A DNA stretch of 64,000 nucleotides from Nitrospinaceae bacterium. Lineage in GTDB: Bacteria > Nitrospinota > Nitrospinia > Nitrospinales > VA-1. The position numbers were made by a program, and so were the translations under genes. The DNA lies in NCBI GenBank assembly GCA_021604505.1, contig BQJC01000004.1:234278-298277 (forward strand), written 5' to 3'. A model generated the notes under the pieces. The model did not search any database. It had not been told where the DNA came from and worked only from the letters and a program-made list of their open reading frames with translations. Shown one piece after another: positions 1-8,789 of the stretch (positions are counted from its first letter, which is position 1; each line of letters begins with the position of its first letter).

Positions 1-993
1 ACCATGGCCCGGACCATTGCTAAGATCGACGCCCTGTTTTCCTTTGCTGAAACGGCCCATCAATACAACTATTGCCGCCCCACCCTGCTTGAAGACCCCA
101 CACTCTGCCTTAAAAACGGCAGACATCCGCTGGTTGAAAAAATCGATCCCCTCAATCAGTTCATTCCCAACGACACCGTTCTGGACTCCACCGACAACCA
201 GATCATGATCATCACCGGCCCCAACATGGCCGGCAAATCGACTTTCCTGCGCCAGGTCGCCCTGATCACCCTGATGGCCCAGATAGGAAGTTTTGTTCCC
301 GCGGATGAAGCCCGGATCGGAGTGGTCGACCGGATTTTTTCGCGCGTCGGAGCCCAGGACCACCTATTGAAAGGGCAATCCACCTTCATGGTGGAAATGA
401 ACGAAGCCGCCAATATCTTAAACAACGCCACCGCCAGAAGCCTGATCATTCTCGATGAAATCGGCCGGGGGACCAGCACCTTCGACGGGATCAGCATCGC
501 CTGGTCCATCGTCGAATACCTGCATGCTTTAAATGGCGAACAAGGCGGACCCAAAACTCTGTTTGCAACGCATTACCATGAACTGACGGACCTGGCTCTG
601 GTTCTTCCTGGAGTCAATAATTTCAACGTTCAGGTCAAGGAATGGAACGACGAGATTATATTTTTACGAAAAATTGTCTCAGGCGGCGCCGACAAAAGCT
701 ATGGGATTCAGGTCGCCCGTCTTGCGGGTCTTCCGGAAAAAGTGTTGAAGCGGGCTTTGGAAGTTCTCGACAATCTGGAAAAAAGTGAATTCGATGAATC
801 GGGACGTCCCAAAATTTCACATAGCGAAGAAGCGCCAGCGAATTTAGGTCCCCAGCAGTTGACGATGTTTGGTGAGGACTTTTCTCCTCTCCTTAAAAAG
901 CTGGACGATCTGAATCCCGATGACTTGACTCCCCGTCAGGCTCTGGATCTTCTTTTCGAGTTCAAGGATCTAAGAAAAAAACCAAAAATGTGA
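1..993 (+). CDS. mutS: DNA mismatch repair protein MutS, C-terminal part (5' end outside window)
   Basis: This is the ATPase end of MutS, the mismatch-recognition protein that recruits MutL. The visible 330 or so residues carry the P-loop GPNMAGKST (about residues 72-80 counted from the ATG at 4), the Walker B/signature stretch LIILDEIGRGTSTFDG and the switch motif FATHYHEL, all intact. They end in the usual C-terminal tail with a helix-turn-helix-like dimerisation segment. Full MutS is about 850-900 residues, and the frame stays open to base 1, so the mismatch-binding, connector and lever domains lie upstream of the window. The ATG at 4 is an internal methionine, not the real start. No clear terminator follows the stop. 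Confidence 0.97.
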   Translation, partial: TMARTIAKIDALFSFAETAHQYNYCRPTLLEDPTLCLKNGRHPLVEKIDPLNQFIPNDTVLDSTDNQIMIITGPNMAGKSTFLRQVALITLMAQIGSFVPADEARIGVVDRIFSRVGAQDHLLKGQSTFMVEMNEAANILNNATARSLIILDEIGRGTSTFDGISIAWSIVEYLHALNGEQGGPKTLFATHYHELTDLALVLPGVNNFNVQVKEWNDEIIFLRKIVSGGADKSYGIQVARLAGLPEKVLKRALEVLDNLEKSEFDESGRPKISHSEEAPANLGPQQLTMFGEDFSPLLKKLDDLNPDDLTPRQALDLLFEFKDLRKKPKM

Positions 994-1375
994 GGACGAA
1001 ATCCCAGAGATTAAAAACTCTATCGGCCAACCGAAAACATAATCGCCTTCCCGAAATTTATTTCTTTAACATTCTCAATGGGTTGGCCCACACTTTCCTT
1101 TTACCCGATGGGATTGAAGCGCGAAAACCTATGGGATTTCAAGGCTAAGTGTACTGTTTTATTGACTTTACAATAGCTTCGAAATGGGGTATCTTAAGAT
1201 GCCTGACAAACGGGGCGTTGCTTGCGAATTGCAACGATTTGGCGAGAATCCGAAAAAGGAGACATTCGGAAAAATACGTTCCCGGAAGGCCCCGACAAAG
1301 ATTATTGTTTTGCCAATCGGTAATTGTTCCTGAAAAACAGGTTTATTTCGCCCTGTACCCGGAGGAGAGGCTGGA
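994..1375. other. Intergenic region between mutS and the DUF4390 gene
   Basis: This 382-base stretch has no credible gene. It holds the sigma-70-like promoter listed separately (1167-1195) and a long leader of about 170 bases before the TTG start at 1376. I see no strong hairpin or riboswitch-like structure in it. Confidence 0.5.
1167..1195 (+). promoter_or_regulatory. Probable sigma-70 promoter for the DUF4390-ntrY pair
   Basis: TTTACA (1167-1172) and TATCTT (1190-1195) are separated by exactly 17 bases, upstream of the DUF4390 gene. The match is by eye only; no start site is known. Confidence 0.45.
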
Positions 1376-2074
1376 TTGAACCTTTCGACCTTATTTAATC
1401 GAAAAACCACGCTGTGGATCAACCTGGCGGCGGCATTTTGGGTTGTTTCGTGGGTGCTTGCATCTATGGCATGGGCCGCTTCGCCGTCGATCGTCAACGT
1501 TGGAGTGGCAACAAAAGAGAATTACATCACGATGGATGCCCTCCTCACGGATGCGATTGATGGGAAAATTCTTGAGGCCATCGAAAGCGGAGTCCCAATG
1601 ACGATCACCTTCCAGGTCGAATTGCGAAAGCAAGTCGCCCTGTGGAACGATACTCTGGTCAGAGCCAATGAGGTGAGTCACACGGTTCAATATGACTCGC
1701 TGAAAAAAGCCTACCGGTTTTCAGAGGTTGGAAAAAACGTAAAACGAAAAATCATCACCCGCAAAAAAGATAGCTATCAGAAGCTGATGGCGACCCTGAA
1801 AAACATTCCCATCGCCCCCATATACCAGTTGGATCCGGGGGAAAAATATTATGTGCGGGTGAAAGCCGATCTCGAAATGGATCGGTTCTGGTTCCCCTTC
1901 AACTACCTTTTTTTCTTTGTTCCTTTCAATGACTTTGAAACCTCCTGGGTCAAAACGTCCCCCCTCACCATCGACCAGGAATTTCTCAATTCAGCGAAAG
2001 CGTTCAACGAGCAATCGAAAAAAGGTAAAAATTCGAGGGGTTTGAGTCATGTCATCCGCTCCTTCAATAAGTAA
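1376..2074 (+). CDS. DUF4390 domain protein, secreted or membrane-anchored
   Basis: A 232-residue protein with one hydrophobic N-terminal segment (about residues 12-34) ending in a cleavable-looking AWAAS site, so it is probably exported to the periplasm. The rest matches the DUF4390 pattern: a stretch around ESGVPMTITFQVEL, a conserved middle with YDSLKKAYRFSE, and a late YYVRVKADLEMDRFWFPF segment. The molecular function of DUF4390 is unknown. The start is TTG at 1376, chosen because a strong GGAGGAGAG ribosome-binding site lies just ahead at 1361-1369. It overlaps the following histidine kinase by 26 bases. DUF4390 genes commonly precede NtrY-like kinases, so a shared envelope-sensing role is likely but unproven. 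Confidence 0.8.
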   Translation: MNLSTLFNRKTTLWINLAAAFWVVSWVLASMAWAASPSIVNVGVATKENYITMDALLTDAIDGKILEAIESGVPMTITFQVELRKQVALWNDTLVRANEVSHTVQYDSLKKAYRFSEVGKNVKRKIITRKKDSYQKLMATLKNIPIAPIYQLDPGEKYYVRVKADLEMDRFWFPFNYLFFFVPFNDFETSWVKTSPLTIDQEFLNSAKAFNEQSKKGKNSRGLSHVIRSFNK

Positions 2075-4364
2075 GCGCCAGTTTTCCCAACCCTCCGAAG
2101 AGCAAGCACGCAGGAAAAAGAAACGCACACAACGAATCATCGCCGCCATCGTATTATCCCTGGTCGGCCTGACCGCGATTGAAAACTATTTCCTCGAACA
2201 GCAGACCACCGCCCCGATCGCGAACAATATAGCCATTCTGGCGGTTTTTAACATCATCCTGATCCTGCTGTTTGTCCTGATCGTACTCATCACCAGAAAT
2301 CTGGTCAAACTCTACAACGAGCGCAAAAGTAAAATCATCGGGTCTAAGTTTCAGACCAAGCTTATCATCGCCTTTTTAATTCTTGCCCTGGTGCCGTCGA
2401 CCCTGCTTTTCATGACCGCCAGCAAACTGTTCACGTACAGCATCGGTAGCTGGTTTAACCTGCAGGTGGAACAAACCCTTCAGCGGTCCATGGACGTTGC
2501 CAGGGACTATTATTCCCATTTGGAGAAGGGCGCCCTGGCCCGCGCCCAGAAAATCGAAAATTTCATCACCCGAAACGAACTGTTTCTACAAAAAAACCGT
2601 GCTCAGTTAGAAGCGCTGGCGAAGGAAAAAGTAGAGGAATACGATCTTAACGGCCTGATCGTTTATGACAACCAGAAAAAGATCGTGGTTTCCGTATTTA
2701 ACCAAAAAATCAATCCTCAGGCCCGCGCCAGCTATCAGGATTTGCTCAAGGAAAGTGTCGGTGGCGAAGGGGTGTCCGAGATTCGTTCCACCAACCAGGG
2801 AACCTTTCTTGTGGTCATGGACCCCCTCAAACAACTCCTGGACGGAAAAATTTCGGTCTGGGGCTATATTCTCACCCTGACCCCGATTCCCCAAAATTCC
2901 CTGGGCAGGATCGAAGCCATTCGCAGCACCTTCGAGGATTACAAACAGCAAAGTTTTTTAAAATTACCGGTCAGCGCCAGCTATTACATCACTTTCTTTT
3001 TAATCACCTTGCTGATATTGTTTTCGGCGATCTGGCTGGGCTTTTATATGGCCCGCGGCATCACTATCCCTATTCAAGAGTTGGCGGAAGGAACACGGAG
3101 AATCGCCGAAGGCGACCTGAGTTTTAAAATTGGAGTCCACGCCAGTGATGAAATCGGTATCCTGGTGGATTCGTTCAATAAAATGACCAATCAACTCAAC
3201 GAAAGTCAAATAAGCATCCAACACGCTCATGAGGATTTAAAAGTCACGAACCTGGAATTGGAACAGAGGCGCTACTACATCGAAACGATTCTGGAAAACA
3301 TCGGTGCCGGGGTGGTTTCGGTGGATAAAAAAGGACATATCACGACCTTCAACAAAGCCGCCGAAAAAATTCTTGGTGTACAAGCAGAGGATGTTTTTGG
3401 CAGCAGCTACAAAGAAGCTTTCGGTCCCTCCTTTCATGAACCCATCCGCAAAATGACAAAACGCATGGACCAGCAGCAAAAAGGGTCCATGAAAGAACAT
3501 ATTGACCTCAGAGTGGGTGAAGACAATCTGACCCTGTTAGTCAATATCCAGGTGTTAAAGGACACCGACGAGAAATACCTGGGGTTGGTCATCGTGTTCG
3601 AGGATTTGACTCAGTTAATAAAAACCGAAAAAATTGCCGCCTGGAAGGAAGTCGCTCAGGGCATCGCCCACGAAATTAAAAATCCCCTGACTCCGATTCA
3701 ACTCAACACCCAGCGGTTGCAGAAGAAATATCACGAAGATAAGAAGGATTTCGCCAGGGTTTTTGAGGAAAGCATCGCTATCATCTGCCAGGAAGTCGAA
3801 GGCATGAAAGACATGCTGAATGAATTTCAACGCTTCTCCCGGATGCCCGCTCCCAACCCCAAACCTGCATCGCTTCACAAAATCATCGATGACGTTTCCA
3901 TCTTATATTCTGATTACGAGAAAAAGGTTACCATTAACAAACAGTTTGATCAGGACATTGGTTTCATAAAAGTGGACGCGGAACAGATGCGGCGGGTGTT
4001 TATCAATCTGTTTGAAAATGCCCTGGACGCCATGGAACAAGATGGCAAAATAGACATCATCACCCGCTTGAACCAGAAAGAAAAGCAAGTGCAGATCGAC
4101 TTTTCGGACAATGGCAGTGGAATCGCGCCGGAAGACATGAATAAATTGTTCCTGCCGCATTTCACCACCAAGAAACGCGGCTCAGGGTTGGGGTTGGCCA
4201 TCGTCAACCGAATCATTGTCGACCACAACGGAACCATTCTGGTCAAGGAAAACTCCCCGAAAGGCAGCCGCTTTGTAATCGACCTCCCCTACTCCCTGGT
4301 CTCCATGAAAACGGCTTCTCCTTCAACAAAAATTTCACCCCAGGCATCCAGTTCGGCATCCTGA
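2049..4364 (+). CDS. NtrY-like membrane sensor histidine kinase
   Basis: A 771-residue sensor kinase. Two membrane segments lie near residues 27-45 and 57-80 and a further pair flanks a periplasmic or sensory loop (about 100-120 and 315-335). These are followed by HAMP (about 335-390), PAS (about 415-525), HisKA with the phospho-acceptor His541 in the motif AHEIKNPLTPIQ, and a HATPase domain with the N box NALDAM, G1 DNGSGI and G2 GSGLGLAIV. The order TM-HAMP-PAS-HisKA-HATPase is that of NtrY. No NtrX-like response regulator follows, so the partner must be encoded elsewhere. It is translationally coupled to the DUF4390 gene (overlap 2049-2074; GAGGGG precedes the ATG). The signal sensed is not visible; nitrogen control is only a family association. 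Confidence 0.88.
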   Translation: MSSAPSISKRQFSQPSEEQARRKKKRTQRIIAAIVLSLVGLTAIENYFLEQQTTAPIANNIAILAVFNIILILLFVLIVLITRNLVKLYNERKSKIIGSKFQTKLIIAFLILALVPSTLLFMTASKLFTYSIGSWFNLQVEQTLQRSMDVARDYYSHLEKGALARAQKIENFITRNELFLQKNRAQLEALAKEKVEEYDLNGLIVYDNQKKIVVSVFNQKINPQARASYQDLLKESVGGEGVSEIRSTNQGTFLVVMDPLKQLLDGKISVWGYILTLTPIPQNSLGRIEAIRSTFEDYKQQSFLKLPVSASYYITFFLITLLILFSAIWLGFYMARGITIPIQELAEGTRRIAEGDLSFKIGVHASDEIGILVDSFNKMTNQLNESQISIQHAHEDLKVTNLELEQRRYYIETILENIGAGVVSVDKKGHITTFNKAAEKILGVQAEDVFGSSYKEAFGPSFHEPIRKMTKRMDQQQKGSMKEHIDLRVGEDNLTLLVNIQVLKDTDEKYLGLVIVFEDLTQLIKTEKIAAWKEVAQGIAHEIKNPLTPIQLNTQRLQKKYHEDKKDFARVFEESIAIICQEVEGMKDMLNEFQRFSRMPAPNPKPASLHKIIDDVSILYSDYEKKVTINKQFDQDIGFIKVDAEQMRRVFINLFENALDAMEQDGKIDIITRLNQKEKQVQIDFSDNGSGIAPEDMNKLFLPHFTTKKRGSGLGLAIVNRIIVDHNGTILVKENSPKGSRFVIDLPYSLVSMKTASPSTKISPQASSSAS

Positions 4365-4466
4365 ACTTTTCAAGCCCCGGCAAAGTCTTTTCATCCACAG
4401 GAAATTGGTTTAAACTATCCCTATATTCAAAAGAAATTCCTTAGCATTATTTCATTCCCAACACTC

Positions 4467-4700
4467 ATGCCAAAGAAACTGATCCTTGATCTGGATGAAA
4501 AAGTTTATCAGCGTCTTCTGACCCATTGCCAGGGTGATGAAAACGCTCTCAAGGAGTATGCCGCTGAAATTCTGGCAAAACACAGTCAGGAGGACGAGAA
4601 AGATGCGGAGTCGGATAAAACCAAAAAAGGGTTGGAGGACTATTTAAAAAAAGGAACCAGCGGGTCCCGATCCTACGGAATCAAGGGACAGGGTTGGTGA
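4467..4700 (+). CDS. Small hypothetical protein with ribbon-helix-helix-like N-terminus
   Basis: A 77-residue, highly charged, soluble protein. The first 45 residues (KLILDLDEKVYQRL, then two helices) resemble a ribbon-helix-helix fold. The tail is a charged linker ending in the distinctive SRSYGIKGQGW. I do not recognise a named family. The ribosome-binding site is weak. It lies 100 bases after the kinase gene and 45 bases before the DUF1566 gene on the same strand, so it may be co-transcribed. No toxin-like partner is adjacent, so an antitoxin role is not supported. Confidence 0.6.
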   Translation: MPKKLILDLDEKVYQRLLTHCQGDENALKEYAAEILAKHSQEDEKDAESDKTKKGLEDYLKKGTSGSRSYGIKGQGW

Positions 4701-4745
4701 TCCATCCATCTGGCACACAATTAAAAAAGAACGCAATCATACCCC

Positions 4746-5168
4746 ATGTCTGATAACGAACGATTCAAAGATAACGGAAACGGAACCATCACCGACAGCA
4801 AAATGAACGTGATGTGGAAAAAAACCGATTCCTTCCAGGACCACAAAAAATGGCTCAACTGGTTCAAAGGCCAGGATTATGTAGAAATCGCCAATCTCGA
4901 AAGGACTGCCGGACATGAAGACTGGCGTTTCCCCACAGAAGAAGAAGCGTGGAGTCTGTTTGAACTGGACAAAACCAACACCGACAAATACGGCGACGAT
5001 ATTTACCTGGACCCCGTATTTGAACCGGGCAGCGCCGGAACCACTTGGACTCTGGAAGAAAAAGATTCCTCCGCCCTGATCATCCAGTACGAAGACGGCC
5101 AAAAAGTCTGGCCGTCCAAATACGCCAATATGAATATGGCCTACCGTATGGTTCGAAAAATTTCCTGA
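4746..5168 (+). CDS. DUF1566 (Lcl C-terminal-like) domain protein
   Basis: A 140-residue protein without signal peptide. It shows the typical DUF1566 features: an opening RFKDNGNGTITDSKMNVMW (the usual NGTVTDxxTGLMW pattern), then GHEDWRFPTEEEAWSLF, and a closing AYRMVRKIS in place of the usual VRCVR. DUF1566 domains are fibrobacter/Lcl-type modules of unknown biochemical function, often surface-exposed in other bacteria; here there is no export signal. It ends three bases before the convergent gene that starts at 6788. The call as DUF1566 is firm; the role is unknown. Confidence 0.8.
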   Translation: MSDNERFKDNGNGTITDSKMNVMWKKTDSFQDHKKWLNWFKGQDYVEIANLERTAGHEDWRFPTEEEAWSLFELDKTNTDKYGDDIYLDPVFEPGSAGTTWTLEEKDSSALIIQYEDGQKVWPSKYANMNMAYRMVRKIS

Positions 5169-5171
5169 GCA

Positions 5172-6788
5172 TCAGTTCATATCTTTATATGCTGCACGGA
5201 AAGGATAAATGACCCGGATATCCGGCTGCTCCGGTCCCAGGTAGTTGAACCCGGGTTGAACCACAAATGCGATTTTCGCGATTTCAGAATTAAACGTGTC
5301 GAATCGTTTGGGGTGCATGCGGCTGACCCCCAACTCGATGATCAGGTTTCGTCCCTCTGGCAATACAAATTTCTTTTCGGCAGTGGCCTGAAGATCGATT
5401 TTGACCGCACCGTTTCCTCCTTCGCTCAGAACCAGATTTCCCGCGGCAACGGGTTTCGCGCCTGTCCCTTCCGCAAATAATCTCCAAACGTACTTGGTAT
5501 TGAAGCCACGGGCGTGAGCCACTCTGAGAACAGAATCGAGAAACTGCACAACATCCCGGCCTTCCTCCCTGAAAAAATAAGCGTTGGCAGGAACCCAATT
5601 TACCAGGTTTTTGCGAAAATTATTTTTGCTGATGCGAAAGCATTTCTCGTTCTTTAAAAACTTTTCCGCCGGGACGCGCTTATTGCGAACCAGGTGTTTC
5701 CGCAATTCCAAAGCCGCTGGGTCACGAAGCAAACAACTGGCCAGACTCAATTGCAGGTCTTTGGTTTTGTCCAACGTGGCGGAATCAATCTCTTCACGCA
5801 AGCGGCGGGTCATTTCGGATTCCAGTTTAGGATAATGTCCGCGGCTCACTTCAGCGATGATCCGAGTCACCCCCTGCCAGTCCATTTTTTTAATCGCTTC
5901 CTCAAAATCGGCAAGAACTTTATCATTAAAGCTGAGATTCTTATTGTCTGAGAGAAAATATTCTTTACCTTCAAAAACCCGTTCCTTAAGAAATTTATAC
6001 CTTGCGGGATGGCTGTACCTAAAGTACGGGTAATTGATATAAGCCGCCACCGAATTGGCAAAATCCTCCTGAAGGTTCTGCCTGGAATAAGTCGGCAGAT
6101 GACGAAGCGATACCGGAGCGTAATTGTCCACTGTCGAATCGTTCAAAAAAGTGTAAAGAAAATCGCTGTCGGGTTTTCCGTCCAAAGCCGGAAGATTCAG
6201 GATGCGAAAGTTTGCGATGGCCAGCCACTCTGGGGAAAAACTTGGGAACCCATGCGTCATATCAAACAGGTGCGCCATTTCATGGTGAACGATGTTACTA
6301 AAAACCGTTTTATCCTCATAAAATAGCGGGTTGTAAAACTCCACCCGCGGGTCCTGGTTTTCCACCAAAGCCTGGTAAGATTGCAACTCAAAATTAAATA
6401 CGGTCATGATTGCCGGCAAAGTGGCCGCAGGGATATCATCCACGGGAATCTGGCCGGGCCCGACCATGATTCGACTCAATCGATAGAGACCCTTAACGCC
6501 CGGCATTCTATGAAACTTCGGAGGAAGATTTAAAAACGCAGCATGCAGCTTTTCGATTTGATCGGTCCTCCACGCTTCACCAAATTCGACCAACTCATAA
6601 CCGAACGCCTCCTTGAATTTATCCATCAACTTTTGCACTTCTTCCCCGTAATTACCGGGGTACTCATAAAATTTTCTTTTTTCGGGACCTCCTTCCGGTG
6701 CGGCTGGTTGGTCAACGGGCTGAAATTGGAAACCCAATAAAACCGGAATCAAGCACAAAAGGGCAATCACTTTAAAAGTTTTTTTCAT
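5172..6788 (-). CDS. Secreted putative zinc metallopeptidase (HEXXH), unknown family
   Basis: A 538-residue exported protein. Residues 1-19 form a signal peptide (MKKTF, a hydrophobic core, then GFQ). A zincin motif HEMAH lies at residues 169-173 within VHHEMAHLFDMTHG, preceded by an alpha/beta region. A following segment, ENLQEDFANSVAAYINYP-like (about residues 255-275), is a candidate for the downstream glutamate ligand found in gluzincins. The C-terminal 200 residues have no motif I know. The arrangement is that of a periplasmic or surface metalloprotease, but substrate and family are unknown. It stands alone, convergent with the DUF1566 gene, and no operon partner is evident. Confidence 0.65.
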   Translation of the reverse strand: MKKTFKVIALLCLIPVLLGFQFQPVDQPAAPEGGPEKRKFYEYPGNYGEEVQKLMDKFKEAFGYELVEFGEAWRTDQIEKLHAAFLNLPPKFHRMPGVKGLYRLSRIMVGPGQIPVDDIPAATLPAIMTVFNFELQSYQALVENQDPRVEFYNPLFYEDKTVFSNIVHHEMAHLFDMTHGFPSFSPEWLAIANFRILNLPALDGKPDSDFLYTFLNDSTVDNYAPVSLRHLPTYSRQNLQEDFANSVAAYINYPYFRYSHPARYKFLKERVFEGKEYFLSDNKNLSFNDKVLADFEEAIKKMDWQGVTRIIAEVSRGHYPKLESEMTRRLREEIDSATLDKTKDLQLSLASCLLRDPAALELRKHLVRNKRVPAEKFLKNEKCFRISKNNFRKNLVNWVPANAYFFREEGRDVVQFLDSVLRVAHARGFNTKYVWRLFAEGTGAKPVAAGNLVLSEGGNGAVKIDLQATAEKKFVLPEGRNLIIELGVSRMHPKRFDTFNSEIAKIAFVVQPGFNYLGPEQPDIRVIYPFRAAYKDMN

Positions 6789-6899
6789 GGATGCATGCTC
6801 CGCAAATCGGGGAAATGATGTTTCATTTAGACTACCAAATGGTGACTGTAAAAGCGATAAATTGTATTACCCTTTTAAAATCAATATATTCTCGATGCC

Positions 6900-6930
6900 T
6901 TGGGACCTCGGGATTTTTTTATGGTATATT
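6900..6930 (+). promoter_or_regulatory. Possible extended -10 promoter for the redoxin gene
   Basis: TGGTATATT (6922-6930) is an extended -10 element (TGn followed by TATATT). A TTGGGA lies at 6900-6905 with a rather long 19-base spacer. The redoxin ATG follows about 70 bases later behind AAAAGGAGA. Confidence 0.35.
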
Positions 6931-6998
6931 TGCAACTTTGATAAATTCCGCTCATCTTAAGAGCATCAATAATTGCCCAATAAAAGGAGACTATTTAT

Positions 6999-7472
6999 AT
7001 GGCGAAGTTGCCAGGTATCGATGAAAAATTGATTAAGTTGAACCCGGATTGGACCGTGGAAAATGCCGGATCCACCCCGCTCGAAAAAGAAGTGTCTGTG
7101 AACGATTTCAAAGGCAAACGGTTGGTTGTGACTTTACCCGGAGCCGGCGGATTCTGTAATAAGGAGTTTGACCTTATTAAAGATAATATGGACAAATTCA
7201 AAGCCGCCGGAGCGGATGAAGTGGTCGTCGTGGTCGGAACCGATATTTTAAGCAATGCCGGACGGGGATTGCCGAACCTCCTGCAAGACCCGGATCAGGC
7301 TTTCGCCAAAGCCAACAAGCTGAATCTGGAAGGGGTCAGAAGCCGGTATTTGCAACGCTCCGCAATTGCGGTTGACGCCAATGGCGAACAGGTCGCCCGA
7401 GAAGATGCGGAATTGCTCGGCTGCCGGACGGTGGATGGATTAGTGGGAGTCGCAAAAAAGGCGTTCTCTTAG
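6999..7472 (+). CDS. Peroxiredoxin-5-like redoxin with atypical active site
   Basis: A 157-residue cytosolic thioredoxin-fold protein of the AhpC/Prx5 type: an N-terminal strand region, KRLVVTLPGAGGFC (Cys53 as the candidate peroxidatic cysteine), and GADEVVVVVGTDI resembling the Prx5 DEV segment. A second cysteine, Cys142, lies near the C-terminus. In Prx5 the active site reads PGAFTPxC; here PGA is followed by GGFC, so the loop is one residue shorter and the conserved threonine is missing. Peroxidase activity is therefore doubtful or mechanistically altered. It is monocistronic: a good ribosome-binding site (GGAGA) precedes it and a strong terminator follows. Confidence 0.75.
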   Translation: MAKLPGIDEKLIKLNPDWTVENAGSTPLEKEVSVNDFKGKRLVVTLPGAGGFCNKEFDLIKDNMDKFKAAGADEVVVVVGTDILSNAGRGLPNLLQDPDQAFAKANKLNLEGVRSRYLQRSAIAVDANGEQVAREDAELLGCRTVDGLVGVAKKAFS

Positions 7473-7484
7473 TTTTTGTCCAAT

Positions 7485-7520
7485 AAACCTCCCTGATAGG
7501 TTCAGGGAGGTTTTATTTTT
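7485..7520 (+). terminator. Rho-independent terminator after the redoxin gene
   Basis: A perfect 12-bp stem (7485-7496 with 7502-7513, core ACCTCCCTGA) with a 5-base loop is followed by TATTTTTT. It lies just after the redoxin stop and could also act, more weakly, on the convergent glycosyltransferase gene. Confidence 0.9.
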
Positions 7521-7527
7521 TGCACAC

Positions 7528-8751
7528 TCACCGGTCAGGGGTGCGAGGTTTTGGAGCCTCTGGCTTCCAGGGCGGCAGGCGCCTGGCCGTGGGAACCACC
7601 CTTCCCTTCCAGACCGTCCCCCCTCTGAATAAAGCCCCCGTCAAACCCGTCGCCACCATGGCGATAAAAAACAGGTAGGAAAACGGTATCAAAAGCCAAT
7701 CTCCAACAGCTTTTAGAAAACGACCGCTCTTCATCCACAGAGTGCAAAATACGGCGAGGAGTTGCAGGAACCCTGTGAGCGCCTGTGAGCTGTTGTTTTT
7801 TTCCATTCCGTCAAGCCAGGTCAACCAGGGAACCACCCAGAAAAATAAAAATCCGACCGTCAGCAAAATCAGCGTCAAAGTTCCCAGACGCTTTCCTAAA
7901 GCCGTCCAGATGCCATTGACCAGGCTCCGCGACCATCCCGCAAAAGCCTGCCGCATGGAAGAGTACATCGTGGTATGAAAGTCCTCCCCCGCATTGATTC
8001 CCAGGGTGAGAAAGCCTTTTAATTTGGCGAGATACCCCAGCGACACATCGGTGCTGGAATATTCGCGCAGGGCTTCATGGGTTCCCACCACTTCATAGGC
8101 TTCGCGGGCAATCAGGACGTATTGCCCGTTCACCAGGCTCTGCCGCGATCTGGGATTGGCAAAGCCTTTGCGATCGCTCACCATAAAAATATAGGAAAAA
8201 ACCGCCAGATTGATCAGGGCCACGCCAAAGCCCGGATTTTCCTGTTCGCCGGCCACCGTCGCCAAGGAAGCGTTGCAGGACAGCACCTGACCCATGACTT
8301 TGGAAAGTAAACCGGGCTCATGATGCGTGTCGGCATCGGTAAACAGCAGCCAGTCTCCCCTCGCCTGCCGGTAGCCCTGACTCAAGGCGTGCGCCTTTCC
8401 CATCCAACCTTCAGGAAGCGGTTTTCCTTGAATCACCTGCAACCGGGAGTCGGTCTTAGCAAGCGCAGATAAAATTTCGCCGGTGGCATCCTCCGAACAG
8501 TCATCCACTGCGATGACTTCCAAACGTGGGTAATCCTGCGACAGCAGAGAACGAACACATTTCTCAATGGATTGTGCTTCATTGCGGGCCGGGACGATGA
8601 CGGAAACCAACGGAGGATGGACGGGCAGGTTCGGTTTTTCTTCCGGCAATTCCGGCATCGCGCCGCTGCATTGGCGGCTCCAGCGATGCCAGACGATCGC
8701 CCAAAAGATCAGGATCGCACATCCATCTAACAGGGTTAGCTGATCAAACAA
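7528..8751 (-). CDS. Family 2 glycosyltransferase, HpnB-like, membrane-bound
   Basis: A 407-residue inverting glycosyltransferase of family GT2. An N-terminal membrane segment (about residues 5-22) is followed by the nucleotide-sugar fold: VSVIVPARNEAQSIE, AVDDCSEDATGEI, and the metal-binding TDADTHHEPG. The segment GWMGKAHALSQG is typical of the HpnB/CrtQ-type GT2 branch. Three or more C-terminal membrane helices (about 295-375) follow, and the protein ends GGTVWKGRVV and a basic Pro-rich tail. Relatives act on lipids such as hopanoids or carotenoids, but no hopanoid or carotenoid gene is nearby, so the acceptor is unknown. It runs in the same direction as the TonB receptor 38 bases upstream. 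Confidence 0.85.
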   Translation of the reverse strand: MFDQLTLLDGCAILIFWAIVWHRWSRQCSGAMPELPEEKPNLPVHPPLVSVIVPARNEAQSIEKCVRSLLSQDYPRLEVIAVDDCSEDATGEILSALAKTDSRLQVIQGKPLPEGWMGKAHALSQGYRQARGDWLLFTDADTHHEPGLLSKVMGQVLSCNASLATVAGEQENPGFGVALINLAVFSYIFMVSDRKGFANPRSRQSLVNGQYVLIAREAYEVVGTHEALREYSSTDVSLGYLAKLKGFLTLGINAGEDFHTTMYSSMRQAFAGWSRSLVNGIWTALGKRLGTLTLILLTVGFLFFWVVPWLTWLDGMEKNNSSQALTGFLQLLAVFCTLWMKSGRFLKAVGDWLLIPFSYLFFIAMVATGLTGALFRGGTVWKGRVVPTARRLPPWKPEAPKPRTPDR

Positions 8752-8789
8752 TAGCGTTTCCTTTTTTTCAGGAGACCGGCGTCAAAATT

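Noticed and set aside
1149-1379. A reading frame ahead of the DUF4390 gene
   Set aside because: No ribosome-binding site or motif; it overlaps the promoter and leader and is better read as non-coding.
4467-5168. Toxin-antitoxin pair
   Set aside because: The first protein is ribbon-helix-helix-like, but the second is a DUF1566 protein, not a known toxin.
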